Assembly: GCA_965278985.1 (NCBI GenBank)
Contig: OZ257131.1
Span: forward strand, 5,270,001 to 5,334,000
Length of the DNA stretch: 64,000 bases
Reading direction: 5' to 3'
DNA from: CAISIP01 sp965278985
Lineage (GTDB): Bacteria; Pseudomonadota; Gammaproteobacteria; Burkholderiales; Burkholderiaceae_C
Position numbers and translations under genes: made by a program. Position 1 is the first letter of the stretch. Every line of letters starts with the position of its first letter. The notes under the pieces were generated by a model. The model did no database searches and was not told where the DNA came from. It was given only the letters and a program-made list of their open reading frames with translations. This document shows positions 31,692-39,783 of this stretch, piece by piece.

Positions 31692-32728
31692 GGCAGGGCC
31701 TCCAGCCGTGGCGCTGCCGCCCAGGCGTCCCGCGCGATGGCTTCGCCCGCCAGGTGGCAACGGTCGCGGCCAAGTCCGTCGGTCGTCAGGGCAGGCTCCT
31801 GCACATCACACAGCCCCTCGCGGCGGATCGGGCAGCGCGGGTGGAAACGGCAGCCCCCCGGCCACTGGCCCGCCAGCGCCACGCTGCCCGGAATGGAGAA
31901 CAGGTCGCGCACACGCGACTGCGGGCTTAGCACGCTGCGCAGCAGGCCCTGCGTGTAGGGATGGCGTGGCATGGCGAAGAGTGGCTCCACGGGCTGCGAC
32001 TCGACGATCTGCCCGGCGTACATCACATGCACCTGCTGGCAGGTCTCGGCCACCACGGCGAGGTCGTGCGTGATCAGCAGCACGCCCAGGTCCAGCTCCT
32101 TGCGCAGCCTGGTCAGCAGCTTCAGGATGCCGGCCTGAACCGTCACGTCCAGCGCGGTGGTGGGTTCGTCGGCGATCAGCAGCGCGGGGCGCATGGCCAG
32201 CGCCGCGGCGATCAGGATGCGCTGGCGCATGCCGCCCGAAAGCTCGTGCGGGTACTTGGCCGCCACCTGCGCGGCCTGTGGCAGTTCCATGAGGTCGATG
32301 AGTTCCAGCACGCGGGCCTGCGCGCCCTCGGTCTTGCCGTGGGCATGCAGCGTCTCGGCGATCTGGCGGCCCACGGGCATCAGCGGGTCGAGGTAACTCG
32401 ACGGGTCCTGGAACACCATGCCCATGCGTGCGCCACGCACGGCGCGCAACGCGGCGGCGTCCAGGCGGCGCAGGTCGCGGCCTTCGAGCAGCACCTCGCC
32501 GGCCGCCACGCGGGCCAGCGGCGAGGGGAACAGGTCCAGCAGCGCAAAGGCCGTCATGGACTTGCCCGAGCCGGATTCGCCCACCAGCGCCACGGCCTCG
32601 CCGCGGCGCACCTGCAGCGAGACATCCTGCACCACGCGCAGCGGCTGCGTACCATGGCGTCCCTGGGCGATGTCGACGCTCAGGCCGCGCACGTCGAGCA
32701 GCGGGTCCCTGGACATGTCTGTGCTCAT
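31688..32728 (-). CDS. ABC transporter ATP-binding protein (oligopeptide type, DppD/OppD-like)
   Basis: A 346-residue ATPase of the peptide/nickel class. Walker A is GESGSGKS, the signature is ELSGGMRQRILIAAALA and Walker B is LLIADEPTTALD. The C-terminal extension, GCRFHPRCPIRREGLCDVQEP, has the Cys-rich pattern of DppD/OppD, which binds an Fe-S cluster in some members. It forms a heterodimer with the DppF-like ATPase downstream. Its stop and that gene's start overlap by four bases, and its own start overlaps the permease stop by four. Confidence 0.94.
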   Translation of the reverse strand: MSTDMSRDPLLDVRGLSVDIAQGRHGTQPLRVVQDVSLQVRRGEAVALVGESGSGKSMTAFALLDLFPSPLARVAAGEVLLEGRDLRRLDAAALRAVRGARMGMVFQDPSSYLDPLMPVGRQIAETLHAHGKTEGAQARVLELIDLMELPQAAQVAAKYPHELSGGMRQRILIAAALAMRPALLIADEPTTALDVTVQAGILKLLTRLRKELDLGVLLITHDLAVVAETCQQVHVMYAGQIVESQPVEPLFAMPRHPYTQGLLRSVLSPQSRVRDLFSIPGSVALAGQWPGGCRFHPRCPIRREGLCDVQEPALTTDGLGRDRCHLAGEAIARDAWAAAPRLEALP

Positions 32729-33618
32729 TGGCCAGCCCCGGAACGCGGATTCAGCGCATCATTGAGCGCGTCCCCAAGCAGGTTGAAGGCCCACACCGTG
32801 AGCGCGATGCCCATTCCGGGGAAGGCCGACATCCACCAGGCGCTGCGCAAATACTGTTGTGCGTCGTTGAGCATGCCACCCCAGGACACGAGGTTAGGGT
32901 CGCCCAGGCCGAAGAAGCTCAGCGAGGCCTCGATGAGGATCGCGCCCGCGATGTCCAGCGAGCCCAGCACAATGATGGGCGCCGCCACGTTGGGCAGGAT
33001 CTCGCGCGCAATGATCGCGCCGTGCCCCATGCCCGCCACGCGCGCCGCGTCCACGAACTGCGACTGCCGCAGGCTGGCCACGGTGGCGCGCACCACCCGC
33101 GCGAGCTGCGGCCAGGAGAGCAACGCGATCACCAGGATCAGTTTCGGGATGCTGGCGCCGAACAACGCGATGACGATCAGCGCGACGACGAAGCGCGGCA
33201 GCGTCTGGAAGAACTCGGCGATACGCATCAGCACCGTGTCCAGCCAGCCGCCGTAGTACCCAGCGAGTGCCCCTACCAGCACGCCAATGGCCACGGCCAG
33301 CAGCGCGCTGAGGATGCCCACGGCCAGCGAGACACGCGTGCCGTGCACGGTGCGGCTCCAGATGTCGCGCCCCAGGTCGTCCGTGCCCAGCCAGTGGCCG
33401 GGAGTGAGCGGTGGCTGCAGCGCGTTGTCGCCGCCGCTGAGCGGGTGGTAACCGGCGAGCAAGGACGCACCCAGCGCCATCAGCAGCACGGCCAGCAGCC
33501 AGGCGAGCGCGAGCACCGTGGCACGCCGGTGCAGCAGGCGGCGCAGAAAGCCGGGTTTGGCCTGGCGGCTGCCCACGGGTTCGGCCAGCGGGGCCATCGA
33601 TGCCGTGTTGCCGTTCAT
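32725..33618 (-). CDS. ABC transporter permease (DppC-like)
   Basis: A 297-residue inner-membrane permease with six membrane segments. It has the N-terminal extension of DppC/OppC: a first segment at about residues 36-56, then HWLGTDDLGRDIWSRTVHGTRVSL, a signature of this subfamily. The EAA-loop region contains DAARVAGMGHGAIIAREILPN, which couples to the ATPase. The C-terminal SFFGLGDPNLVSWG follows. The start overlaps the other permease's stop by four bases. Confidence 0.94.
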   Translation of the reverse strand: MNGNTASMAPLAEPVGSRQAKPGFLRRLLHRRATVLALAWLLAVLLMALGASLLAGYHPLSGGDNALQPPLTPGHWLGTDDLGRDIWSRTVHGTRVSLAVGILSALLAVAIGVLVGALAGYYGGWLDTVLMRIAEFFQTLPRFVVALIVIALFGASIPKLILVIALLSWPQLARVVRATVASLRQSQFVDAARVAGMGHGAIIAREILPNVAAPIIVLGSLDIAGAILIEASLSFFGLGDPNLVSWGGMLNDAQQYLRSAWWMSAFPGMGIALTVWAFNLLGDALNDALNPRSGAGQ

Positions 33619-34580
33619 GCGCGTTCCACCCGCGGGTCGATGAGCCGGTGCACGACGTCGGTCAGGAGGTTGGCCACCACCACCGTGGCCGAAACCATCA
33701 GCAGGATCGCCAGCATCACGGGATAGTCGCGCTTGGAGATCGACTCGTAGAGCAGCCGCCCGATGCCGGGCCAGGCGAACACGGCCTCGATCAGCGCCGA
33801 GCCCGCAAGCAGGAAGCCCACGTTGTAGCCGATCACGGTCAGCACGGGCGCGGCGGCGTTGCGCAGCGCATGCACCACCACGACGGTCCACTCCGTGGCA
33901 CCGCGCGAGCGCGAGGCCAGGATGAAGTCGGCGTTCATGACCTCCAGCATCGACGCGCGCGTGATGCGCGTGATCAGCGCCAGGTACCGCAGCGACAGCG
34001 CAAACGCCGGCAGCACGAGGTAGCGCAGGTGGTTCAGCCAGCCTTCGAAGCCGGTGGCGGTGTCGCGCACGGACATGTTGCCCTGTGAGGGCAGCCAGCC
34101 CAGGCCGATGGCGAAGACGAGGATCAGCAGCTGGCCCAGCCAGAAGTCGGGAATCGAATACCCCGCAGAGGACACGGTCTGGATCGCGGTGTCGGGCCAG
34201 CGCCCGCGCAAGCGCGCGGCCGTCACGCCCAGCACGATGCCGCCTAGGCTTGCCAGCAGCAGGGCTGTGATCGTGAGCTCCAGCGTCACGCCCAGCCGCG
34301 CGAGGATCAGATCGGCCACGGGCTGCTGCGCCGCGAAAGAGTAGCCGAAGTCACCCTGCACCACCTTGCCCAGGTAGCGCCAGAGCTGGATCCACACCGG
34401 CTGGTCCAGGCCGAACTCGCGGCGCATCTGGTCCACGTATTCGGGCGGTGCGGGGAAGTCGCCCACCAGCAGCAGGATCGGGTCACCCGGTGTGAAGGCG
34501 ATCAGCAGGAAGTTCAGCACCACCACGGCGAGCAGCAGTGGCACGGCATGCGCCAGGCGGCGCAGGATGAAGGCACCCAT
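33615..34580 (-). CDS. ABC transporter permease (DppB-like)
   Basis: A 321-residue inner-membrane permease with six predicted segments. It has the DppB/OppB N-terminus MGAFILRRLAHAVPLLLAVV, a periplasmic loop with FGLDQPVWIQLWRYLGKVV, and the coupling loop with DFILASRSRGATEW. The C-terminus is VVVANLLTDVVHRLIDPRVERA. It is the first permease of the operon, 27 bases after the binding-protein gene, and its stop overlaps the DppC-like start. Confidence 0.95.
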   Translation of the reverse strand: MGAFILRRLAHAVPLLLAVVVLNFLLIAFTPGDPILLLVGDFPAPPEYVDQMRREFGLDQPVWIQLWRYLGKVVQGDFGYSFAAQQPVADLILARLGVTLELTITALLLASLGGIVLGVTAARLRGRWPDTAIQTVSSAGYSIPDFWLGQLLILVFAIGLGWLPSQGNMSVRDTATGFEGWLNHLRYLVLPAFALSLRYLALITRITRASMLEVMNADFILASRSRGATEWTVVVVHALRNAAAPVLTVIGYNVGFLLAGSALIEAVFAWPGIGRLLYESISKRDYPVMLAILLMVSATVVVANLLTDVVHRLIDPRVERA

Positions 34581-34607
34581 CGCGAAAGAAGCTCAGCAGC
34601 GGCAGGG

Positions 34608-36197
34608 TCAGTCGGTCCGGCGCACTCCGGCCCACTGGTCGCGCGCGTCCAGCGCGGGGAACACGCCCTGCAGCTTGCGGCTGGCGGTGTCCACGGTTTC
34701 CTCGTCGAACAGCACCAGCGAGGGCAGGTCCTCGCTGAGGATCACCTGCAGCTCCTTGTAAAGCCTGGCGCGCGTGGCGCGGTCGGCCGCGGTGGCGGCT
34801 TCGCCCAGCAGGTCGTCGACCTTGGGGTTCGAATACCCCGTGGCGTTGGTGCTGGGCGAGGTGCCGGTGTAGGTGTTGTAGAGCCGCGTGTAGCCGATGG
34901 CCGGGTCGCCGGCGGAGTAGAAGGACTGCAGCGTGAGGTCGAAGTCGCGCTTGGCGAACACGCGCTCGTTCATCACCGAGCGCTCCAGCGGCTCCAGCTT
35001 CACCTCGAGCCCGACCTGGCGCAGGTTGTCCTGGATGATCTGCGACTGCGCGCGCATCTGCGGGCGGCCCACATCGAAGGGCATGCGCACGGTCGTGGAG
35101 TTGGGCTTGACGCCGGCCTTGGCCAGCAGCGCGCGCGCCTTGGCGGGGTCGTAGGGGAATTTCTTCCTGTAGCCCACGTCTTCGTTGAGCAGCCACTTGA
35201 AGCCATCGCCGAATGCGCCCGCACCAGGCCGCGCGATGCCCTGCATGACCTGCTTGACGATGCGCTCGCGGTCGATGGCAAAGGCCAGCGCGTGACGCGC
35301 ATCCTTGTTCGCGAACAGGCCGGTCTTGGTGTTGTACATCATGAACCAGATGGCCGGTATGTTGACGCCGCGCCGCGCATACAGCGACTTGTCGGCCAGC
35401 AGCCGCGGCACCTCGGACTTCGGTGTATAGAAGTCGAGCAGCTCGTCGATTTCGCCGGTCTGCAGCGCGGGCACGCGGTTCGGGCCCTGCGGGATGATCT
35501 GGTAGACGATCTGTTCCAGGTAAGGCTTGCCAGCGTCCCAGTACTCCGGGTTGCGCACCAGGCGGATGGTGGCACCGCGCTTCCATTCCGCGAACTTGAA
35601 AGGGCCGGTGCCGACGGGGCGCTGGTTCACCGGGTTGGTGCCGACCGTGGTGCCCTCGTAGAGGTGGCGCGGCAGGATGGGCGCGTCGAACACCGTCATC
35701 TGCGACAGGAAGGGCGCATAGGCCTTCTGCAGCTTGAACACCACCGTCTGTGCGTCGGGCGTCTCCACCTCCACGCCCAGGTTCTTGAACACCGGCGCGC
35801 CGCGCGGATGGAACTTGGCCAGCACCTCGACAAAGCTGAACTTCACGTCGGCGCTGCTGAAGTCCTTGCCGTCATGCCACTTGACGCCGCGGCGCAGCGT
35901 GAAGCGGTAGGTCTTGCCGTCGGGCGAGATGTTCCAGGCCGTGGCCAGCGACGGCTTGGGTTCGTAGTTCGGGTCCAGGTAGATCAGGCCTTCGAGGATC
36001 TTCGCCGACACGTCACCTGCCGAGAAGTCGGTGGAGGTGGCGATGTTCAGCGTGGGCGGGTCGGTGTCGATGCCCAGCACGGCCGTGCCCTTGGCCTGCG
36101 CGCGGGCCGGCAGGCCGATGCCGGCACCGGCCACGCCCAGGGCGACGATGGCGAGCTGGCGGCGGGTCAATGGCGGAAAGGAATGGGGGATGGTCAT
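34608..36197 (-). CDS. ABC transporter substrate-binding protein (SBP family 5, DppA-like)
   Basis: A 529-residue periplasmic binding protein. A twin-arginine-like signal (LTRRQLAIVALGVAGAG, then ARAQA) ends near residue 34. The SBP-5 signature is GLIYLDPNYEPKPSLATAW, and KTYRFTLRRGVKWHDG and RPVGTGPFKF follow. SBP-5 proteins bind peptides, glutathione, opines, nickel and other solutes, and this one gives no residue-level clue. The operon context makes a nucleoside or nucleoside-containing compound the favoured solute. The ATG at 36197 begins the signal; an upstream frame runs into the region shared with the divergent amidohydrolase. Confidence 0.93.
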   Translation of the reverse strand: MTIPHSFPPLTRRQLAIVALGVAGAGIGLPARAQAKGTAVLGIDTDPPTLNIATSTDFSAGDVSAKILEGLIYLDPNYEPKPSLATAWNISPDGKTYRFTLRRGVKWHDGKDFSSADVKFSFVEVLAKFHPRGAPVFKNLGVEVETPDAQTVVFKLQKAYAPFLSQMTVFDAPILPRHLYEGTTVGTNPVNQRPVGTGPFKFAEWKRGATIRLVRNPEYWDAGKPYLEQIVYQIIPQGPNRVPALQTGEIDELLDFYTPKSEVPRLLADKSLYARRGVNIPAIWFMMYNTKTGLFANKDARHALAFAIDRERIVKQVMQGIARPGAGAFGDGFKWLLNEDVGYRKKFPYDPAKARALLAKAGVKPNSTTVRMPFDVGRPQMRAQSQIIQDNLRQVGLEVKLEPLERSVMNERVFAKRDFDLTLQSFYSAGDPAIGYTRLYNTYTGTSPSTNATGYSNPKVDDLLGEAATAADRATRARLYKELQVILSEDLPSLVLFDEETVDTASRKLQGVFPALDARDQWAGVRRTD

Positions 36198-36384
36198 GGC
36201 GGAAACCTTGGCTGCGGAAGACGTGGCGGGATCGTGCTGGACGGCAGGGATCCATGATGCCGCAAAAAACGAACGCAATAAGCAGGCCAGATCGGGCCAG
36301 AGCGGGCCAGAGCAGGAAGGCGCGCACATGGCCGTCTCGAAGTGGCGCTGGCTCGGTACGATAGTTGCATCGCGCAGGCGGTCT

Positions 36385-36403
36385 GCGGGGTGAAAGCCCC
36401 CGC
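36385..36403 (+). promoter_or_regulatory. GC hairpin in the leader of the amidohydrolase gene
   Basis: GCGGGG-tgaaagc-CCCCGC forms a six-base stem and a seven-base loop, 36 bases before the start codon at 36440. No T-run follows. It may affect translation or mark the 5' end. The hairpin is seen directly; a role is inferred. Confidence 0.3.
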
Positions 36404-36439
36404 GTTGCGCCACGTCCATTCGTTTCAACGAGGCTCCCC

Positions 36440-37624
36440 ATGATCTCCGCCCCCATCCTGCCTGCCATCCGCGACCTGCTGCCAGAGGCGGTGGCCGTGC
36501 GCCACCAGATCCACGCCAACCCCGAACTGGGCTATGAGGAGTACGCCACCAGCGACCTCGTGGCCGAGCGCCTCGCGCGCTGGGGCTACGAGGTACACCG
36601 TGGCCTGGGCGGTACGGGCGTGGTGGGGCGCCTGCGTGCCGGCCGCGGCACCCGCAGCATCGGCCTGCGGGCCGACATGGATGCGCTGCCCATGACCGAG
36701 ACCACGGGACTGCCCTATGCCAGCCGCCATGCGGGCCGCATGCATGCCTGTGGCCACGATGGCCACACGGCCACGCTGCTGGCGGTGGCGCAGGTGCTGG
36801 CCGCGACCCGGGCCTTCGACGGCACGCTGAACCTGATCTTCCAGCCTGCCGAGGAGGGGTTGCAGGGCGCGCGCAAGATGGTGGACGAAGGCCTGTTCAC
36901 GCTGTTCCCCTGCGACCGCATCTACGCGTACCACAACGAACCCGGCTTCGCGGCCGGCCAGTTCGGTTTCCTCGCCGGCGTGATCTATTCGTCATCCGAC
37001 ACGGCCATCATCACCGTGCAGGGCAAGGGCGGGCATGGCGCCATGCCCCACACCACGGTGGACCCGATCTCGGTGGGCGCGCACCTGGTGCTGGCCTTCC
37101 AGTCGCTGGTGGCGCGCGAGGTCGATCCCAACGACATGGCGGTGGTCACGGTGGGCGCGTTCCACGCAGGCCTGGCGCCCAACGTGATCCCCGGCACGGC
37201 GGAAATGAAGTTGTCGATCCGCGCGCGCCGGCCCGAGGTGCGGGCCTTCCTGCGCGACCGCATCACGGCCATCGCGCACGCCCAGTGCGCGCTGCACGGC
37301 GCCACCGCCATCGTGGATTACCAGTGGAAATCACCGCCCTGCATCAACAACGCGGAAGTCACGGCCTTTGCGCAGCAGGTCGCACTGGAGTCCATGGGGC
37401 CCGCGGCCCTGGTCCCCGACATGGCGCCGCTGCAGGCCAGCGATGACTTCGCCTTCATGCTGGACACCGTGCCCGGCAGTTACTTCATCGTGGGAAACGG
37501 CAACGGCAAGCCCGGTGAGGGGCCGGGCTGCATGGTGCACAACACGGGCTACGACTTCAACGACGAGATCCTGCCGACGACGGCAAGTTACCTCGTGACG
37601 CTGGTGCAGAAGTACCTGGTGTAG
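36440..37624 (+). CDS. M20-family amidohydrolase (hippurate hydrolase/N-acyl amino acid amidohydrolase type)
   Basis: A 394-residue metalloenzyme that cleaves an N-acyl or amide bond. The signature RHQIHANPELGYEE starts near residue 21. The metal ligands lie in MHACGHDGHTA and FQPAEEG, and the dimerisation domain has GKGGHGAMPH. The C-terminal CMVHNTGYDFND carries the last His. Substrate range in this family covers hippurate, N-acetyl amino acids, indole-acetyl conjugates and others. The gene is divergent from the ABC operon, about 240 bases from the binding-protein start, so shared regulation is possible. Confidence 0.93.
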   Translation: MISAPILPAIRDLLPEAVAVRHQIHANPELGYEEYATSDLVAERLARWGYEVHRGLGGTGVVGRLRAGRGTRSIGLRADMDALPMTETTGLPYASRHAGRMHACGHDGHTATLLAVAQVLAATRAFDGTLNLIFQPAEEGLQGARKMVDEGLFTLFPCDRIYAYHNEPGFAAGQFGFLAGVIYSSSDTAIITVQGKGGHGAMPHTTVDPISVGAHLVLAFQSLVAREVDPNDMAVVTVGAFHAGLAPNVIPGTAEMKLSIRARRPEVRAFLRDRITAIAHAQCALHGATAIVDYQWKSPPCINNAEVTAFAQQVALESMGPAALVPDMAPLQASDDFAFMLDTVPGSYFIVGNGNGKPGEGPGCMVHNTGYDFNDEILPTTASYLVTLVQKYLV

Positions 37625-37681
37625 GTGAGACGCGAAGCTCGCCAAAGTGGTTTCACCGGTCAGTACCGACTTCGCATGTCT

Positions 37682-37697
37682 ATACCCGAACGGGTAT
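37682..37697. promoter_or_regulatory. candidate autoregulatory operator of the toxin-antitoxin pair
   Basis: ATACCCG-aa-CGGGTAT is a perfect seven-base dyad with a two-base spacer, ending eight bases before the toxin ATG at 37706. The region is AT-rich against the high-GC background, and the dyad overlaps the expected promoter and leader. Antitoxins with an XRE/HTH domain commonly repress their own operon at such palindromes. Binding is inferred. Confidence 0.55.
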
Positions 37698-37705
37698 GAT
37701 TTGGC

Positions 37706-38065
37706 ATGCAGTTCCGTAAGCTGTTGTATTGGGAAGGGTCCTCGAAGAAGGACTTCAAGGAATTTCCAGTTCCCGTACAGAAGGATCTGGGTGTCGCGTT
37801 GTTTGTGGTGCAGCTGGGCAGTACGCCTGCGTCTGCCAAACCGTGGAAAGGTTTGGGAGCCGGTGTGTACGAACTGGTCGAGGACCACCGTGGCGACACT
37901 TTCCGGGCTGTCTACACCGTGCGCATTGGGGATGCGGTGCATGTCTTGCACGCATTCCAGAAGAAGTCCAAGTCTGGCATTGCCACCCCGCAGCCAGATG
38001 TGGTGCTGATCGAGAAACGTTTGAAAGCAGTGCTCGCCCGCCACGGGTTGGGCGGGAGACCATGA
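37706..38065 (+). CDS. HigB/RelE-type toxin, Gp49-like
   Basis: A 119-residue protein with the fold of the Gp49/HigB branch of RelE-type toxins, which are ribosome-dependent mRNA endonucleases or close relatives. Supporting motifs are the N-terminal KKDFKEFPVPVQKDLG, AKPWKGLGAGVYELVEDHRGDTFRAVY with the conserved basic and acidic residues of the family, and VHVLHAFQKKSKSG. The antitoxin ATG overlaps its stop by four bases (38062-38065), and the order toxin-then-antitoxin is that of HigBA. Lower GC than its neighbours suggests transfer. The exact RNA target is not predictable. Confidence 0.9.
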   Translation: MQFRKLLYWEGSSKKDFKEFPVPVQKDLGVALFVVQLGSTPASAKPWKGLGAGVYELVEDHRGDTFRAVYTVRIGDAVHVLHAFQKKSKSGIATPQPDVVLIEKRLKAVLARHGLGGRP

Positions 38066-38385
38066 TGCCGCGCAAAGAGGACCAACCTGGCACGCACAAC
38101 GTGCTCGTCGATCTGGGTTTTGATGACGCAGAAGAACTGTCGGCAAAGACGGTGCTGGCCGTCAAGCTCAATGCGCTGATCGAGCAGCGCGGACTCAGCC
38201 AGATCGAAGCGGCCGCCATCACCGGCATGACACAACCCAAGGTGTCACAGGTTCGCCGCTACAAGCTCCAGAACATTTCCCTGGAACGCCTGATGCAGGC
38301 GCTGGTGTCTTTCGACCAGGATGTGGAGATCGTCGTACGACCTGCGCGCCGCGCGCATGCGCCTGGCATCACCGTGGCGGCATGA
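38062..38385 (+). CDS. HigA-type antitoxin with XRE helix-turn-helix
   Basis: A 107-residue helix-turn-helix protein. The HTH runs from about residue 41 to 80: IEQRGLSQIEAAAITGMTQPKVSQVRRYKLQNISLERL is its core, typical of the HTH_37/XRE type found as HigA antitoxins. The N-terminal acidic segment may contact the toxin. The first ATG (38062) overlaps the toxin stop, so the two are made as a pair. It probably neutralises the toxin and represses the operon at the dyad at 37682-37697. Confidence 0.9.
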   Translation: MMPRKEDQPGTHNVLVDLGFDDAEELSAKTVLAVKLNALIEQRGLSQIEAAAITGMTQPKVSQVRRYKLQNISLERLMQALVSFDQDVEIVVRPARRAHAPGITVAA

Positions 38386-38417
38386 CTGCGATGTTGTTGA
38401 CGGGTTCACTAGCCTAA

Positions 38418-39695
38418 CTAGCCGAACACCCGCCCCGCCTGCACGCCCAACCCCTTGGCCACGCTGGCGAAGCGGTCGCCACGGGCCACCTGTGCTGCAG
38501 GAAAACGGGTCGCGATGCGTTCGGCAAGGGGCGCAAAGCCCGTGGAGCCGCCGGTGAAATACAGTGCCTGCACCTGCTCGTGCGCCAGGCCGGCCTGGCG
38601 CAGCGTCTCGTCGGCGGCGGCTGCGATGCGTTCCATGTCGGCATCGATGGCGTGGGTGGCGCGCGGTGCGTCCAGCACCACCTCCAGGCCCGCCTCCAGC
38701 GCCGCCAGGTCGATGGTCGTGCTGCCGCCGTCGGCCACGGCGATCTTGGCGGCTTCGGCCTGGCCGATCAGCGCATGGCCCAGGCGCTCCTCGACGACAC
38801 GCATCAGGCGCGCGTACTGCCGCAGGTCGGCATAGAAGCTGCGCATGCCCTTGAGCTCATGGACGCGTGCGGGTGCGTAGACGGTGTTGATCAGGTGCCA
38901 GGTCGCGAGGTCGAAGTACACCTTGCTCGGCACTTCCCGGCCGGTGGGGCCCACGCCCCGGTAGCCGCAGGCCGGCAGGATCGCGTGCAGCTCCAGCTGG
39001 CGGTCGAAGTCGGTGCCGGCGATGTGCACGCCGTGGTTGGCCAGGATGTCGGCGCGGCGGTCCGTGCGGATGCGCTGCTGCGGCCCCACGCGCACCAGCG
39101 AGAAGTCGGAGGTGCCGCCCCCGATGTCCGCCACCAGCACCACCTGTTCGCGGTCCACGCCGGTCTCGAAGTCCAGTGCCGCGGCGATGGGCTCGAACTG
39201 GAACTGCACCTCCTCGAAACCCACGCTGCGTGCGGCCTGTTCCAGCGCGGCCTGGGCTGCGGCATCGCGCACGGGATCATCGTCGACGAAGAACACCGGG
39301 CGCCCCAGCACCACGCGGCGCAGCGTTGCGCCGGCCTGCTGTTCAGCGCGCTGTTTCAGGTGCCGCAGGTAACCGCCCACCACGTCGAGGTAACGCACGT
39401 TGCGCCCGCCACCCACGTCGGTGGCCTGGTCGGCCAGCGTGGAGCCCAGGATGCTCTTCATCGAGCGCATGAGCCGGCCCTCCACGCCCTCCACGTATGC
39501 GGCCACGGCTGCGCGGCCGAAATGGCGCTCAGGCTCCTGGAAGCTGGCCAGCCCTTCCACGGCATAGAACACCGCCGTGGGCATGGTGCGGTGGTCGCCT
39601 TCCAGGCGCACCAGCGCGATGCCGCCGGACGCGTCCGGCAAGGCAACGGCGGAGTTGGAGGTGCCGAAGTCGATGGCGCAGTGGTCGGAGGTCAT
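38418..39695 (-). CDS. Hsp70-family protein (YegD-like)
   Basis: A 425-residue Hsp70-related ATPase-domain protein. The phosphate-1 region is IDFGTSNSAVA, the phosphate-2 region is LVADIGGGTSDFS, and YFTGGSTGF is the adenosine motif. There is no DnaK-type substrate-binding domain after the ATPase core, so length and layout match the YegD group, which is a putative chaperone whose role is not established. The ATG at 39695 starts exactly at the first strand; a longer frame adds unconserved residues. It converges on the antitoxin gene. Confidence 0.9.
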   Translation of the reverse strand: MTSDHCAIDFGTSNSAVALPDASGGIALVRLEGDHRTMPTAVFYAVEGLASFQEPERHFGRAAVAAYVEGVEGRLMRSMKSILGSTLADQATDVGGGRNVRYLDVVGGYLRHLKQRAEQQAGATLRRVVLGRPVFFVDDDPVRDAAAQAALEQAARSVGFEEVQFQFEPIAAALDFETGVDREQVVLVADIGGGTSDFSLVRVGPQQRIRTDRRADILANHGVHIAGTDFDRQLELHAILPACGYRGVGPTGREVPSKVYFDLATWHLINTVYAPARVHELKGMRSFYADLRQYARLMRVVEERLGHALIGQAEAAKIAVADGGSTTIDLAALEAGLEVVLDAPRATHAIDADMERIAAAADETLRQAGLAHEQVQALYFTGGSTGFAPLAERIATRFPAAQVARGDRFASVAKGLGVQAGRVFG

Positions 39696-39783
39696 GCGGG
39701 GGAGTGGCCGAAGCGGCGCGTGGCCCGGCTGGCGGATGCGCAAGGGGCGCGATTCTAGCCGCGCCGCCGAGGCCGACGCCGGC

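Noticed and set aside
36294..36313. Two tandem copies of GGGCCAGAGC
   Set aside because: Only two exact copies; not a CRISPR or a defined repeat array, and it could be chance.
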